The notes beneath the pieces were generated by a model that ran no database searches, had not been told where the DNA came from, and saw nothing but the letters and a program-made list of their open reading frames with translations. A program made the position numbers and the translations under genes. From Helicobacter hepaticus ATCC 51449 (GTDB lineage Bacteria; Campylobacterota; Campylobacteria; Campylobacterales; Helicobacteraceae), in assembly GCF_000007905.1 (NCBI RefSeq), contig NC_004917.1, positions 806,001 to 870,000 on the forward strand: 64,000 nucleotides of DNA, in the 5' to 3' direction. Shown here piece after piece: positions 10,404 to 20,489 of the stretch. The first letter of the stretch is position 1; each line of letters starts with the position of its first letter.

Positions 10404-10754
10404 CTAATTGTGTTTATTTTTGGCAATTTGCTCAAATATCGTATCTAATGTGTTAGCATAACAGAGACTATCATCAAATTTAAAACTAAAATTTGGTGAG
10501 CGAAACCACTGCGTAGAGGTTAAAACATACTCTTTTAAAATCCCTTGTGCTTTATGTAATCGGGTTAAAATAACCTTACGCTCCTGTGGAGGGATATCTG
10601 TGCCTTCAATATATACCTCTGCACTTTGTTTACCTTTAGAACATTTCACGCCTGTAATACTAAGAGTATTAATCTGTGCATCATTTAACTGCGAAAGAGC
10701 TTCACTTAAAATTTCTTGCAGCAGAGATTCTAAACGTTGTTGTTTAATATTCAT
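10404..10754 (-). CDS. rbfA: Ribosome-binding factor A
   Basis: 30S maturation factor (116 aa) with a KH-like fold. The start at MNIKQQR gives a standard RbfA length, and the ATG overlaps the end of tgt by 11 bp. Upstream in-frame codons would run into tgt coding sequence. Visible signatures are the N-terminal helix ending [23 protein letters not shown], and [12 protein letters not shown] near the C-terminus. It precedes rimP on the same strand. Confidence 0.88.
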   Translation of the reverse strand: MNIKQQRLESLLQEILSEALSQLNDAQINTLSITGVKCSKGKQSAEVYIEGTDIPPQERKVILTRLHKAQGILKEYVLTSTQWFRSPNFSFKFDDSLCYANTLDTIFEQIAKNKHN

Positions 10755-11889
10755 TATTGGGTATCTCCATTTCTCGCAAGGCGTAAAATGACGAACGATA
10801 AGCACTAAATGTGCCTTGCAAAATTGCCTCTCTTGCCTCTCGCATAAGATTCAAATAATAGTGTAAATTATGCAATGAAGCAAGACGATAATAAGTCATC
10901 TCTTGAGAGCGAAAAAGATGACATAAATACGCACGTGTAAAATGTTGGCAAGTATAACAATCGCACAATTCATCAATAGGTGATTGATCATTGCTAAAAA
11001 TTGCTGCTTTAATATTTATTTTGCCAAAATGTGTAAAAAGCGTAGCATTACGTGCATTTCTTGTAGGCATCACACAATCAAACATATCTACTCCAAGCGC
11101 GATAGATTCTATAATATTTTCCGGTGTGCCTACTCCCATAAGATAACGTGGCTTATTCACAGGCATAAGTGGTGTGGTAAAGCTGATTGTCTTATACATT
11201 TGCTCACTTGTCTCACCTACTGCCAAACCACCAATAGCAAATCCATCAAAATCTCCCATATCTACAAGTTGTTTAGCGCAAAGTGTACGAAAATGTTCAT
11301 TTACGCCACCTTGGATAATAGCAAAAAGATTATTATTTAAACCCAAACCTCGTGCCTTTTGAGATTGATGATATATAAGACTCTTTTGTGCCCAATCGCT
11401 CGTGCGTGCAATGGAATCTGCAATGCGCTCTTCACTAGAGGGTAATCCCACCAAATCATCAAGCACCATCATAATATCACTATTAAGCGCATATTGTATA
11501 TCAAGCACATATTCTGGTGAAAAAAAATGCTTAGAACCATCAATATGAGATTTGAATGCCACACCTTCATTTGTAACTTTGGCATTTTTATTCAAACTAA
11601 AAGCTTGGAATCCACCGCTATCACTCAAATAGCTCCTATCAAAATGAGCAAAACGAGCAATACCGCCAAAATTTTTAAGTCGCTCAATACCTATGCGTAA
11701 ATACATATGGTAAGTATTTACAAGGATAATCTGTGCATTTAAAATTTCTGACATATCTCTACTATCAAGTGCTTTTACACAACCTTGTGTGCCAACAGGC
11801 ATAAAAACGGGGGTTTGCACTTCACTATGAGCAAGTTTAAGGCTAAGTGCTCTTGCCCCACCATCTTGTGCTTGAAGTGTAACCTGCAT
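10744..11889 (-). CDS. tgt: tRNA-guanine transglycosylase
   Basis: Exchanges guanine-34 for a queuine precursor in tRNAs with GUN anticodons (381 aa). Motifs seen are VFMPVGTQG near residue 30, [12 protein letters not shown] near 88 with the catalytic aspartate, [11 protein letters not shown] near 195 and PRYLMGVG near 255. The zinc site is visible as CDCYTC followed by H near residue 310. The Shine-Dalgarno site is weak. It is followed by rbfA with a short overlap. Confidence 0.95.
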   Translation of the reverse strand: MQVTLQAQDGGARALSLKLAHSEVQTPVFMPVGTQGCVKALDSRDMSEILNAQIILVNTYHMYLRIGIERLKNFGGIARFAHFDRSYLSDSGGFQAFSLNKNAKVTNEGVAFKSHIDGSKHFFSPEYVLDIQYALNSDIMMVLDDLVGLPSSEERIADSIARTSDWAQKSLIYHQSQKARGLGLNNNLFAIIQGGVNEHFRTLCAKQLVDMGDFDGFAIGGLAVGETSEQMYKTISFTTPLMPVNKPRYLMGVGTPENIIESIALGVDMFDCVMPTRNARNATLFTHFGKINIKAAIFSNDQSPIDELCDCYTCQHFTRAYLCHLFRSQEMTYYRLASLHNLHYYLNLMREAREAILQGTFSAYRSSFYALREMEIPNNEY

Positions 11890-11902
11890 AGCACTACTTC
11901 TT

Positions 11903-12757
11903 TTAGCGCTTTTTAGGCATATCTTGCGTGGAATATTTTTGTATAGCCTGACGTGCGTGTTCTGCAGCAGTATGAGCTGCTTTTATTAATATTCCACGCA
12001 TACCGCTCTCCTCTAACACTGCTAAGCCTCTAATAGTTGTTCCACCCGGACTTGATATAGCATATTTAAGCTCATTTGGGCTTTTATGGGCTAACTCTGT
12101 AGCAAATCCTACAAAAGTTTGCTTTACTAATGCTATACTTTGTTGTTCGTTTAATCCTTCTAAAATACCCGCATCAATGAGAGATTCAGCAATAAGTGCC
12201 AAAAAAGCTATGCTACTACCGCTTGCAGCAATACTAGATTCTATAAGTGCTTCACTATCTACTTGCACGGCTACACCAAAAGATTCTATAAATGGGCGTA
12301 TTTCATTATGAAGCACCTGTGCAGAATCTTTGGTATCTAACATATGATAATAAAAAGCTGTGGCTGAAAGCTTACTATGAGCAGCAATATTTGGCATAAG
12401 TCGCACGATAGAAGACGCACTAAGATGCTTTTGTATCATCGCTATACTTGTGCCTGCTAATACACTATATACACTATTTGCTTGTCCTTTAAAAACAAAA
12501 CTCTCCAAACCAGCGGGCTTAGTGCATAACAAAATATCCTTGCCTTCTATATCAATTATACTTTTGTTTGATGAGGAAGATTCTACTTTAGCCTCATATA
12601 CAGAGGCATCAAGGGCACATTGTGTGATAAAATCATAAGCTTTATGAGCATACCTACCTGTAATAATAAGATGATAACGCTGTGTAACAAAACTATTATT
12701 GGCAAGAATAGCTTTAGCCATATTGCCATAGCCCACAACAATAAGGGTTTTTTTCAT
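11903..12757 (-). CDS. proC: Pyrroline-5-carboxylate reductase
   Basis: Last step of proline synthesis, NAD(P)H-dependent (284 aa). A Rossmann motif, GYGNMAKAI, is at residues 9-17. VRLMPNIAA lies near residue 128, and the conserved dimer/active-site region [21 protein letters not shown] is near residue 240. The start codon overlaps the fliW stop by one base, so the two are probably cotranscribed although functionally unrelated. Confidence 0.93.
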   Translation of the reverse strand: MKKTLIVVGYGNMAKAILANNSFVTQRYHLIITGRYAHKAYDFITQCALDASVYEAKVESSSSNKSIIDIEGKDILLCTKPAGLESFVFKGQANSVYSVLAGTSIAMIQKHLSASSIVRLMPNIAAHSKLSATAFYYHMLDTKDSAQVLHNEIRPFIESFGVAVQVDSEALIESSIAASGSSIAFLALIAESLIDAGILEGLNEQQSIALVKQTFVGFATELAHKSPNELKYAISSPGGTTIRGLAVLEESGMRGILIKAAHTAAEHARQAIQKYSTQDMPKKR

Positions 12758-13197
12758 TATTTTTTTTGGCTATCTCTTACAGGTGCAGCTTGCTCACCTT
12801 TTTGCGCCTCTTCTTTGTCATAATATTTACCAATGGGCTCATTTAAGCTGTATAAAGGATACTGCGTGCTATCTAACACTACTTGAGCCATTGTAAGATT
12901 ATCAAAATTAAATATCAAAGGGGCAAGAAAATTAATTGTAGAATTTTCAATAGGCTGTTGAATTACCATAATATTGGCAATAAGAAGATTCTTTGCATCA
13001 CTTAAATCAAGTAAAATTTTAATACTTGCAGGCACATCAAATTCATATTCCCGTAATAAAAATGGATTGACAAGCGTAAAATGGGGCACTTCACCCTCAG
13101 CATTATAAAGCTTCATAAACAAATCATCAATTTTTTCAAGCTTCATCTTCGCTACACTCTCAAAACCTAGAATCGGTGATTTGACTTCAAAAATCAT
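12757..13197 (-). CDS. fliW: Flagellar assembly factor FliW
   Basis: FliW (146 aa) binds flagellin and the regulator CsrA, linking flagellin level to its translation. The preferred start is [13 protein letters not shown], with GGAG about ten bases upstream, rather than farther-upstream codons. Family features are the N-terminal SPILGFE, the central PHFTLVNPF and the C-terminal LNAPLIFNF-like block (here FLAPLIFNF). The 3' end has an A8 run overlapping the proC start. Confidence 0.9.
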   Translation of the reverse strand: MIFEVKSPILGFESVAKMKLEKIDDLFMKLYNAEGEVPHFTLVNPFLLREYEFDVPASIKILLDLSDAKNLLIANIMVIQQPIENSTINFLAPLIFNFDNLTMAQVVLDSTQYPLYSLNEPIGKYYDKEEAQKGEQAAPVRDSQKK

Positions 13198-13332
13198 AAT
13201 TTCTTGCTCCAAAATTTTAGGCTCATTCACATTTAATAAGTGAATTATAACACAAATCCACACTTTTTATGCTAAATAGTAAAATGTAATTGTGTATAAT
13301 ACATTTTTATTTTCAAAATTTAAAGGTTTTTA

Positions 13333-13974
13333 ATGAAAATATATACTTTAATGTGTCTTTTGTTTGCATATTTTATGTTTTTTGGCTGTGCAAAAAAAGA
13401 GATTGAATACAATAAATCAGCAACTTATTGGTATGAATCTATTATCAAAGAGATTAACTTTGGTAATCTTGAAGGTGCTGATGGTTATTTTTCATCTTTG
13501 CAAAGTGAGCATATTAATTCTCCACTTATTCCAGAAGCAATGCTTATACTTGGACAAGCTCATATGGAAAAAGATGAATACCTCCTTGCAGCCTTTTATT
13601 TTGACGAATATCTTAAACGCTACTCTTCTCTTGAGAATCAAGACTATGTGCGTTATTTGAAGATTCTTACTAACTTTTATGGATTTAAAAATTACAGCAA
13701 AGACCAAGAATTTATTACCCAAAGCATTGAAGATACAAAATCTTTTTTACAAATGTATCCCCATAGTCGTTATGCACCTTATGTAGAATACATTGACCTC
13801 AAATTCCAACTCGGACAAATTGAGCTTAATCGCTCTATCGCTCGTGTATATCAAAAACAAGGCAAGACACAAGCCCAAGAAGAATACTTAAGTCGCAATG
13901 ATGAAGAGCTTTTTACAAATCTTAAACCCAAACCCTCACATATCCCGTGGTATGTAAGAATCTTTAATTGGTAG
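13333..13974 (+). CDS. bamD: Outer membrane assembly lipoprotein BamD
   Basis: Component of the beta-barrel assembly machine (213 aa). The N-terminus is a lipoprotein signal ending FFGC, with Cys-19 as the likely lipidated residue. The mature part contains TPR-like helices with the expected pattern ATYWYESI near residue 32, PEAMLILGQAHM and YAPYVEYI. AAAGG precedes the ATG. It is eight bases upstream of lon, the same pairing as in H. pylori. Confidence 0.88.
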   Translation: MKIYTLMCLLFAYFMFFGCAKKEIEYNKSATYWYESIIKEINFGNLEGADGYFSSLQSEHINSPLIPEAMLILGQAHMEKDEYLLAAFYFDEYLKRYSSLENQDYVRYLKILTNFYGFKNYSKDQEFITQSIEDTKSFLQMYPHSRYAPYVEYIDLKFQLGQIELNRSIARVYQKQGKTQAQEEYLSRNDEELFTNLKPKPSHIPWYVRIFNW

Positions 13975-13982
13975 GAGAAAGA

Positions 13983-16391
13983 ATGAATACTTTAAATAAT
14001 GAATTTCCCATACTTATGCCCTTAATTGTTGAAGATGAACTTTTTATTTATCCCTTTATGATTGCGCCACTTTTTATTAACGATGAAAATAATATCAAAG
14101 CTGCAGATAAAGCTATAAAAGGTAATAGCCTTGTATTTATTAGCTCTATACGCAATGATGATAAGCAAACATTTTACGATGTTGGCGTAATTGGTTCAAT
14201 TATGCGCAAAGTCGCTCTCCCTGATGGACGTGTTAAATTGCTTTTTAAAGGCTTATATCGTGGCAAAATACTTCAAATCATTCAAACCCCTAAAGAACCT
14301 ATACAAGTAGAAGTAGATTTAATTGCCTATAAAGAATATGAAAATGATAAAATGAACGCTCTTTTGCAAGTGCTGCGCGAAAAAGTCCGTCATCTTGCAA
14401 ATCTAGATGGGCATTTTCCACCTGATTTACTCAAAAGTATAGAGGAAAATCACGAACCAAATCGCATTGTGGATTTAATCGCTTCAGCTATGCGCCTCTC
14501 TACGCAACAAGCCTATACACTTTTTGCAAAAGATGATGTTGAAGAACGAGTATTAGGCTTGATTGAATATATTATTGAAGAAATAGAAGCTCAAAAGCTC
14601 CAAAAAGAGATTAAAAACAAAGTCCATAATAAAATGGAACAAGTCAATAAAGAGTATTTTCTCAAAGAACAATTAAAGCAAATTCAAAAAGAGCTTGGAA
14701 CAGATAACACTCGCGATGAAGAAATGGAACAATACACCCAAAAGCTCAATAGCCTCAAACCTTATATGAGCGAAAACGCTTTCAAAGAAGTGCAAAAACA
14801 AATCAAGCGTCTCTCTCGTATGCACCAAGATAGCGGTGATGCAAATATTTTGCAAAATTATGTTGAATGGGTGCTTGAGATTCCATTTGGGCAATATGCT
14901 AATCAAAAACTTTCTATTGAAAATGTCGCTAAACAGCTTGATATAGACCATTATTCGTTGCAAAAGCCAAAAGAACGCATTGTAGAATATTTCGCGGTAA
15001 AAGAGCTAATGGCACAACGCACACAAAATACGCAAGGAGTGACCTCTAAGCCAAAACGAGGCAAAAAATCTAAGACAGAAAACACAGATAAATATGAAAA
15101 AGGCACTATTTTATGTTTCTATGGACCGCCGGGTGTAGGAAAAACAAGCCTTGCAAACTCTATTGCAAAAGCTATTAAGCGTGAGCTTGTGCGCATTGCA
15201 CTTGGAGGGCTAGAAGATGTCAATGAGTTACGAGGACATCGTCGCACTTATATTGGAGCAATGCCCGGACGCATCACACAAGGACTTATTGAAGCAAAAG
15301 AAATGAATCCCGTCATTGTGCTTGATGAAATTGATAAAGTTGGTAGAAGTTATAGGGGCGACCCTACAAGTGTGTTGCTTGAGATTCTAGACCCAGAGCA
15401 AAACCACGCTTTTAGGGATTATTACACAAATTTTGATATTGACCTCTCACAAGTTATTTTTATTGCCACTGCAAATGATATTTCTACTATTCCCGCACCA
15501 TTGCGCGATAGAATGGAATTTATTGCCGTATCTTCCTACACGCCGCAGGAAAAATTTGAAATCGCCAAAAAATATTTGATTCCCCAAGAATTAAAAAAAC
15601 ACGGCTTAAAACCCGAAGAGCTCAAAATTTCTACACCTACGCTTAAACTTATTATTGAAAAATACACGCGCGAAGCAGGAGTGCGCAATCTACGTCATAA
15701 AATCGCACAAATTATGCGCAAAGTTGCAACTATTATTTTAAAAGGTGAAAAATCTATCACCCTCACACCACAGAATCTAGGGCAATTTCTTGATAAAATT
15801 GTGTTTGAAATTTCACCTACAGATAAAAAAAATATGGTTGGCATTGTCAATGGGTTAGCTTGGACAAGTGTAGGCGGCGATGTGCTTAAGATTGAAGCAG
15901 TGAAAATTAAAGGCAAAGGCATACTTACGCTTACAGGGAGTTTAGGCGATGTAATGAAAGAATCTGCACACATCGCACACTCCGTGGTAAAAGTCTTGCT
16001 TGATAAAAAAATATTAAAACACAGCGCAAAAGCGCCCATTTATCAGCATTATGATATTCATCTTCACGTCCCAGAAGGTGCAACACCAAAAGATGGACCA
16101 AGTGCGGGTATTGCTATGGCGTGCGTTATTGCTTCAATCCTTACAGATTCTAAAATTGATACAAGTGTGGCGATGACAGGCGAACTCACATTAAGAGGCA
16201 ATGTTCTACCTATCGGTGGTTTGCGCGAGAAACTCATTGCTGCGCATAAAGCTGGCATTAAAACTGCACTTATTCCACAAAAAAATTATGAACGCGATTT
16301 AAAAGATATTCCCCAAGAAGTGCTTAAAAAGCTTAAAATCATTGGCGTGAGTGATATTAAAGAAGTGCTTGATATGGCTCTTGTGAAATAA
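13983..16391 (+). CDS. lon: ATP-dependent protease Lon
   Basis: Cytosolic LonA protease (802 aa). Domains: N-terminal substrate-binding domain at about 1-200, coiled coil at about 210-260, AAA+ ATPase with Walker A GPPGVGKTS near residue 382 and Walker B VIVLDEIDK, and a C-terminal serine-lysine protease domain with the catalytic serine in KDGPSAG near 702. A charged, Lys-rich linker (GKKSKTEN) around residue 365 separates the helical region from the ATPase core. The ATG at 13983 has AGGAG nearby; the frame opens slightly upstream within bamD. Confidence 0.96.
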   Translation: MNTLNNEFPILMPLIVEDELFIYPFMIAPLFINDENNIKAADKAIKGNSLVFISSIRNDDKQTFYDVGVIGSIMRKVALPDGRVKLLFKGLYRGKILQIIQTPKEPIQVEVDLIAYKEYENDKMNALLQVLREKVRHLANLDGHFPPDLLKSIEENHEPNRIVDLIASAMRLSTQQAYTLFAKDDVEERVLGLIEYIIEEIEAQKLQKEIKNKVHNKMEQVNKEYFLKEQLKQIQKELGTDNTRDEEMEQYTQKLNSLKPYMSENAFKEVQKQIKRLSRMHQDSGDANILQNYVEWVLEIPFGQYANQKLSIENVAKQLDIDHYSLQKPKERIVEYFAVKELMAQRTQNTQGVTSKPKRGKKSKTENTDKYEKGTILCFYGPPGVGKTSLANSIAKAIKRELVRIALGGLEDVNELRGHRRTYIGAMPGRITQGLIEAKEMNPVIVLDEIDKVGRSYRGDPTSVLLEILDPEQNHAFRDYYTNFDIDLSQVIFIATANDISTIPAPLRDRMEFIAVSSYTPQEKFEIAKKYLIPQELKKHGLKPEELKISTPTLKLIIEKYTREAGVRNLRHKIAQIMRKVATIILKGEKSITLTPQNLGQFLDKIVFEISPTDKKNMVGIVNGLAWTSVGGDVLKIEAVKIKGKGILTLTGSLGDVMKESAHIAHSVVKVLLDKKILKHSAKAPIYQHYDIHLHVPEGATPKDGPSAGIAMACVIASILTDSKIDTSVAMTGELTLRGNVLPIGGLREKLIAAHKAGIKTALIPQKNYERDLKDIPQEVLKKLKIIGVSDIKEVLDMALVK

Positions 16392-16434
16392 GATATTTTG
16401 AGGTAATTTTGCCCAAATGCACTCGATTTTCTAC

Positions 16435-17631
16435 TTATTCTACTTTGATGTCAAGTTTATGGAGTAGATTCTTTAAGCACTTTAAATTATAATTTAAATG
16501 CCATTTTTGTGCTGCCCTATGACTCTCTTGCTTGTATTTATCAATATCTGTAATTTTAAGTTTTAAAAGCATTTGTGCAATATCGTAGCTTTGAAAACCT
16601 TGTGTTATAGCACCGCAACTATGTGTTTGCACAAAATTTCTCACATCATAAAGCGGTGTAGAGACGATTGCTAATCGTGCTTGGAGGTATTCAAAAAGCT
16701 TATTTGGCATACAATGAGCGAGATTAAAGGTAGTAGGCTTAAAAGGAATAATTCCTATATCATATTGTGTGCTTTTTGGGATAATCTCCTCTAGGCAAAC
16801 AGGCGGCACAATTTCAAGTGATGGAATCTCATAAGCATTAGTGCAAAAAGATTCTAAAAAACCCTTTTGGTTACTCAAAACCATAGCACAAAGTGTATAA
16901 GGCGTATTAATAAGCAAACGTGCTAACTCTAAAAGCTCCATAGAGCTTCTATCAGGGCTTATAAATCCGTGATACAAAATCTTGATTTCTTGCTTTAAAG
17001 TGGGCTTAGGCTTATAATCAAAAAATGGTGGCAGGGAATAAAAAAGCTCGCAAGTAATGCCAAAATCACTTTTATACCGCTCACACAACCCCTCACTCAC
17101 GCTTATTGCCATATCTACATAAGGCAAATATGTTTCACACAAATATGCAAAAAATCGCCCTAATCCTTGTAGCCATTTTTCATCATTTTCATATTCAAGC
17201 GGATAAAACTCACGCAAATCAATGAGAATCTTACAAGTTTTATGTGTATTTTTATATGCGCACGCAAAAGGAAGAAGTGTAATATCTTCTACAATTAATA
17301 CATCTTGAGGTGGCAGAGAATCTAAAAGATTAGGAATACACTTGCGATTTGGTGTAAAAATAAGCGATTCAAAATTGCCACTTTGACAATGAGATAAAAT
17401 AGCATCATTTTCTTGTTGAGTGCGCTCTTTGCTTGATTTATCATTGCCAAAACAAAAAAGGTGAGATTCTATGCCTAAAGCATTAAATTCGCGTGTATCA
17501 CAGGCTTTAGAAATAACGCTAAGACTTAGTTTAGCTCCCTCTTGCTTTATCTTATCTAAAAGTTGTAACATACGGCTTGAGCGGGGTTTTTTCGTGATAT
17601 TATGATCGCAAAGCAAACTTATATATTTCAT
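16435..17631 (-). CDS. Glycosyltransferase, GT4-like
   Basis: A 398-aa soluble protein with the two-lobed pattern of GT-B glycosyltransferases. The C-terminal lobe has KILYHGFISPDRS near residue 215. The nucleotide-sugar site region HCMPNKLFEYLQARLAIVSTP near residue 325 carries the usual glutamate and proline positions. Donor and acceptor are unknown; a role in LPS, capsule or protein glycosylation is inference. It converges with lon with only a 43-bp gap, and no partner sugar genes are adjacent. Confidence 0.7.
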   Translation of the reverse strand: MKYISLLCDHNITKKPRSSRMLQLLDKIKQEGAKLSLSVISKACDTREFNALGIESHLFCFGNDKSSKERTQQENDAILSHCQSGNFESLIFTPNRKCIPNLLDSLPPQDVLIVEDITLLPFACAYKNTHKTCKILIDLREFYPLEYENDEKWLQGLGRFFAYLCETYLPYVDMAISVSEGLCERYKSDFGITCELFYSLPPFFDYKPKPTLKQEIKILYHGFISPDRSSMELLELARLLINTPYTLCAMVLSNQKGFLESFCTNAYEIPSLEIVPPVCLEEIIPKSTQYDIGIIPFKPTTFNLAHCMPNKLFEYLQARLAIVSTPLYDVRNFVQTHSCGAITQGFQSYDIAQMLLKLKITDIDKYKQESHRAAQKWHLNYNLKCLKNLLHKLDIKVE

Positions 17632-17778
17632 TTTTTTCCTTTTTTAGAATCTTAAAAGCTATTTTACCCTTTAGGAAATCTTTTTAGCAACTCTAAAAAA
17701 TAGAGAATCTTTACTATACAAGATTCTATAAAACTTTAAGGAAAATATTTAGTTTGAATGTCAATTCTTTCTTAATCC

Positions 17779-19152
17779 TCAATACCAACTCGGGAGTGTT
17801 TCAAGGCTTAAAGCATCATCAAACATATAAGCTGTGTTTACAATTTTTGATACCTGCCAAGATTCTAAAGAGGCATTAAAAAAATAGGCATTTTCAAAAC
17901 AGCTTATAAAGTCCTCGACTTGTGAGACATTCCACTTTTCTATCCCGCTAAAATCCCTCCTACAAGAGCGGCAAAATAAATATTTCATACTTGTTACCTT
18001 GCTTGCATCAAGCTGACTTAATGGAATCTCCTCTATTCTGGCAAACATTTTCAAGGTCTCATTATCTACTTCAATGACTTCTCCCCTCTTGATAGAATCT
18101 AAGCTACTCATAAATCTTTGCAAAGCTTTAAAATACGCTAACGCTTCTTCATCCTCTTTAAATATACTCCCATAGGCATTGCCCTTTGTAGTTAATATAA
18201 TGTATTCCTCAATCTTTTTTTGCAAAAAGCTCTCAAAGTCCTCTCCTTTGTCGTTTTTCCTGCCCTTATGCAGTCCAAGAAAGAGGGCATATTCTAAAAC
18301 TTCATAAGTTGTATCCTCAAACATCGCAAAGACAAAAGGCACGATTCTTTGAGTTTTTGGCTGTGTATGTACAGAGTCAGTATCTAGCAAGTCTACCCCA
18401 TCCTTGCCTAAAAAAGCGAGATTTATTCCACCTTGTGGTGCTAATCCTGAAAAGCTAGAATCTAGCACTTCTATATCAAAGAGCTTATTTCTTAAGGCAT
18501 AAATAAAGGCTTGCTGGGATTCCCTACCGCTTCGTCTGCAACGCTCTATCCCGTCATAAAACGTAATGCCTGTGGAGTAGATTGCATCCACACTAAAACC
18601 CTGCGCAATAAGTAACTCCCACATTATCCTTAGCATTTCATCTTTTTTGCACTTAAAGCCCAAAGCATCAGCAAAATGCACTTCAATATTAAACATATTA
18701 TCCCAATCATATCTTAAGTGATTGAGATGTTTTCGCGTAAAGGCTATACCATTTTTCACTAGCACTGCAGCAATATCGCTCCTACCCGCACTGATAGCAT
18801 ATTTTAAAAAGTCTAGTCTGCTTTGCTGCATACCTAACACGACACTTTTGTCTTTGGCATTGTCAATGAGAAATTCCACAAGCTCCAAAGGCAGGAAAGT
18901 TGATACTTCTATGTCTTGGCTATAAGATTCTCCTCTAATCTCTATCCTTGCACTCCAGCTATCATCTTTTAAGCAGGTTTTAAAGACTTTGTATAAATCT
19001 TTATCGCTGATTTTCCTGCCTTTTTTTGCAATAAGGATATTTTGTAGTGCTTCTAGTGCTTTTTGGTAAATCCCCACATAGTAAGCTATCTCTCTATCAC
19101 TCTCTGCGTCCTCGATAAAGGCACAAATTGACTTAATGTCTGTAAGTTCCAT
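17779..19152 (-). CDS. DUF285-containing protein with ankyrin-like middle, behind homopolymer promoter
   Basis: A 457-aa protein without a signal peptide. The N-terminal two thirds are helical, with an ankyrin-like segment near residues 110-135 (YAISAGRSDIAAVLVKNG). The last ~70 residues carry two DUF285/BspA-type repeats (DFSGIEKWNVSQVEDF and ASLESWQVSKIVNTAYMF). AGGAGG immediately precedes the ATG at 19152. The upstream 116 bp are shared with a second DUF285 gene at 30061 and contain a 14-bp A/T tract next to the -10 box. Function is unknown; host interaction or protein binding is speculation. Confidence 0.7.
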   Translation of the reverse strand: MELTDIKSICAFIEDAESDREIAYYVGIYQKALEALQNILIAKKGRKISDKDLYKVFKTCLKDDSWSARIEIRGESYSQDIEVSTFLPLELVEFLIDNAKDKSVVLGMQQSRLDFLKYAISAGRSDIAAVLVKNGIAFTRKHLNHLRYDWDNMFNIEVHFADALGFKCKKDEMLRIMWELLIAQGFSVDAIYSTGITFYDGIERCRRSGRESQQAFIYALRNKLFDIEVLDSSFSGLAPQGGINLAFLGKDGVDLLDTDSVHTQPKTQRIVPFVFAMFEDTTYEVLEYALFLGLHKGRKNDKGEDFESFLQKKIEEYIILTTKGNAYGSIFKEDEEALAYFKALQRFMSSLDSIKRGEVIEVDNETLKMFARIEEIPLSQLDASKVTSMKYLFCRSCRRDFSGIEKWNVSQVEDFISCFENAYFFNASLESWQVSKIVNTAYMFDDALSLETLPSWY

Positions 19153-19156
19153 ATTA

Positions 19157-19272
19157 TTCCTCCTATGACAAATCCTTTGTGTCCGCGCATTATATCGTTT
19201 TTTTTTTTTTTGTAAATGCAAGATTGTATATTCAATCATAATAAATTGTATTAGCTCAAAGTGTTAAATTCA
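19157..19272 (-). repeat. 116-bp promoter repeat, left copy (inverted relative to 29939-30054)
   Basis: Reverse-complement copy of 29939-30054; I find one substitution over 116 bp (near 19253). It includes the ribosome-binding site and promoter of the DUF285 gene starting at 19152. Identity ends a few bases before each start codon, and the coding sequences behind the two copies are not similar at the nucleotide level. Confidence 0.92.
19189..19221 (-). promoter_or_regulatory. Putative phase-variable promoter, T14 spacer tract
   Basis: On the minus strand a TTGCAT -35-like element (19216-19221) and a perfect TATAAT -10 (19189-19194) are separated by 21 bp. This spacer includes a 14-base homopolymer (T on the plus strand, 19198-19211). 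Length change in the tract would change the spacer. Transcription would start about 30 bases before the ATG. Confidence 0.6.
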
Positions 19273-19285
19273 TCATTTAATCTTT

Positions 19286-19402
19286 TTAGATATTCATTTT
19301 TTGCACTTCAATATCTTGATTTTTAGAATCTGCTGCTTGAAGCGGAGTAAAGAATTGATATATCACATAAATAACAAAAAAATAAGAGAAGAAAATTTGC
19401 AT
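19286..19402 (-). CDS. Possible 38-residue membrane peptide
   Basis: A short frame with ATG preceded by AAGGA at five bases. The product begins MQIFFSYFFVIYVIYQFF, a hydrophobic helix, then a polar tail ending in QKMNI. The layout (strong ribosome site, one transmembrane segment, polar tail) supports a real small protein, but length and lack of a known family leave this uncertain. It lies between cysK, which is divergent, and the 116-bp repeat. Confidence 0.4.
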   Translation of the reverse strand: MQIFFSYFFVIYVIYQFFTPLQAADSKNQDIEVQKMNI

Positions 19403-19489
19403 TATTTTCCTTGATTTTTTTATAAAAAATTGCTAGATTCTAAGCTTTAAATACCAAATTCACGCTTAAATGCGCACAAAGGATTTTCA

Positions 19490-20392
19490 ATGATAGCTCA
19501 AAATATTACCGAACTCATTGGCAACACTCCGATTTTACAACTTCAGCAATTTGCTCCAAATCTTTATGGCAAATGCGAGTTTTTAAACCCAAGCCATTCT
19601 GTTAAAGACCGCCCCGCATATGCAATGATAGATGAGGCTCTAAAGACAGGCAAAATCACAAAAGATACAACTATTGTAGAATGCACAAGCGGCAATATGG
19701 GCATATCTCTCGCTATGATTTGTGCTTCTCTTGGATTAAAAATCATCATCACTATGCCAGAATCTATGAGCATAGAAAGACGCAAGATGATAGCTTTGTT
19801 TGGTGCGAATCTTGTGCTTACTCCTGCAAGTGAGGGTATGCAAGGTGCGCTCAATAAGGCTCAAGAAATTTTAGATTCCACACCAAACTCATTTATGCCA
19901 AGTCAATTTGATAATCTCGCTAACAAAGAAATGCACAAACGCACTACTGCACTAGAGATTTATAAAAGCTTTGAGGGAAGTTTGGATTATTTTGTGGCAG
20001 GATTTGGCACAGGTGGGACAATTAGCGGTGTAGGCGAAGTGCTTAAAGAGAAGATTCCATCTATTAAAATTATTGGTGTAGAGCCTGCTGCTTCACCACT
20101 GCTTAGCAAAGGACAAGCGGGACCACATAAGATTCAAGGCATTGGCGCGAACTTTATCCCTAAAATCCTTAATCGCGATGTGATAGATTCTATTGAAGTT
20201 GTAGAAAATGAAGTCGCTATTAAAATGGCTCAAAATTTAGGCAAAATCGGCGTAATGGTTGGAATTTCTAGTGGCGCAAATGTCGCAGCTGCACTTGAAA
20301 TTGCCAAAAACAATCCAAATAAAAAAGTGCTTACTATGCTTAATGACACAGCAGAGCGATACCTTTCAACGGATTTATTTAATACGCTTTAA
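19490..20392 (+). CDS. cysK: Cysteine synthase
   Basis: PLP-dependent O-acetylserine sulfhydrylase (300 aa), making cysteine from O-acetylserine and sulfide. The PLP lysine is in PSHSVKDR near residue 42. The substrate loop TSGNMGISL is near residue 70, and the phosphate-binding GTGGTISGVG is near residue 176. AAAGGA is close to the ATG. It stands alone on the plus strand and converges with ilvD. It could also act as cystathionine beta-synthase-like; CysK remains the best call. Confidence 0.92.
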   Translation: MIAQNITELIGNTPILQLQQFAPNLYGKCEFLNPSHSVKDRPAYAMIDEALKTGKITKDTTIVECTSGNMGISLAMICASLGLKIIITMPESMSIERRKMIALFGANLVLTPASEGMQGALNKAQEILDSTPNSFMPSQFDNLANKEMHKRTTALEIYKSFEGSLDYFVAGFGTGGTISGVGEVLKEKIPSIKIIGVEPAASPLLSKGQAGPHKIQGIGANFIPKILNRDVIDSIEVVENEVAIKMAQNLGKIGVMVGISSGANVAAALEIAKNNPNKKVLTMLNDTAERYLSTDLFNTL

Positions 20393-20489
20393 ACCTTGAA
20401 TGCTACTAAAAGCGGTGGATAATGAGACTTTGGCAATGCTTCCTTGATACAAGCAAAGTAACAAGAGTTTGAAAACCGCATTCTCACTC

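Noticed and set aside
12760-12767. T8 run at the fliW/proC junction as a switch
   Set aside because: It lies in the last codons of fliW and is short; a shift would change only the tail of FliW.
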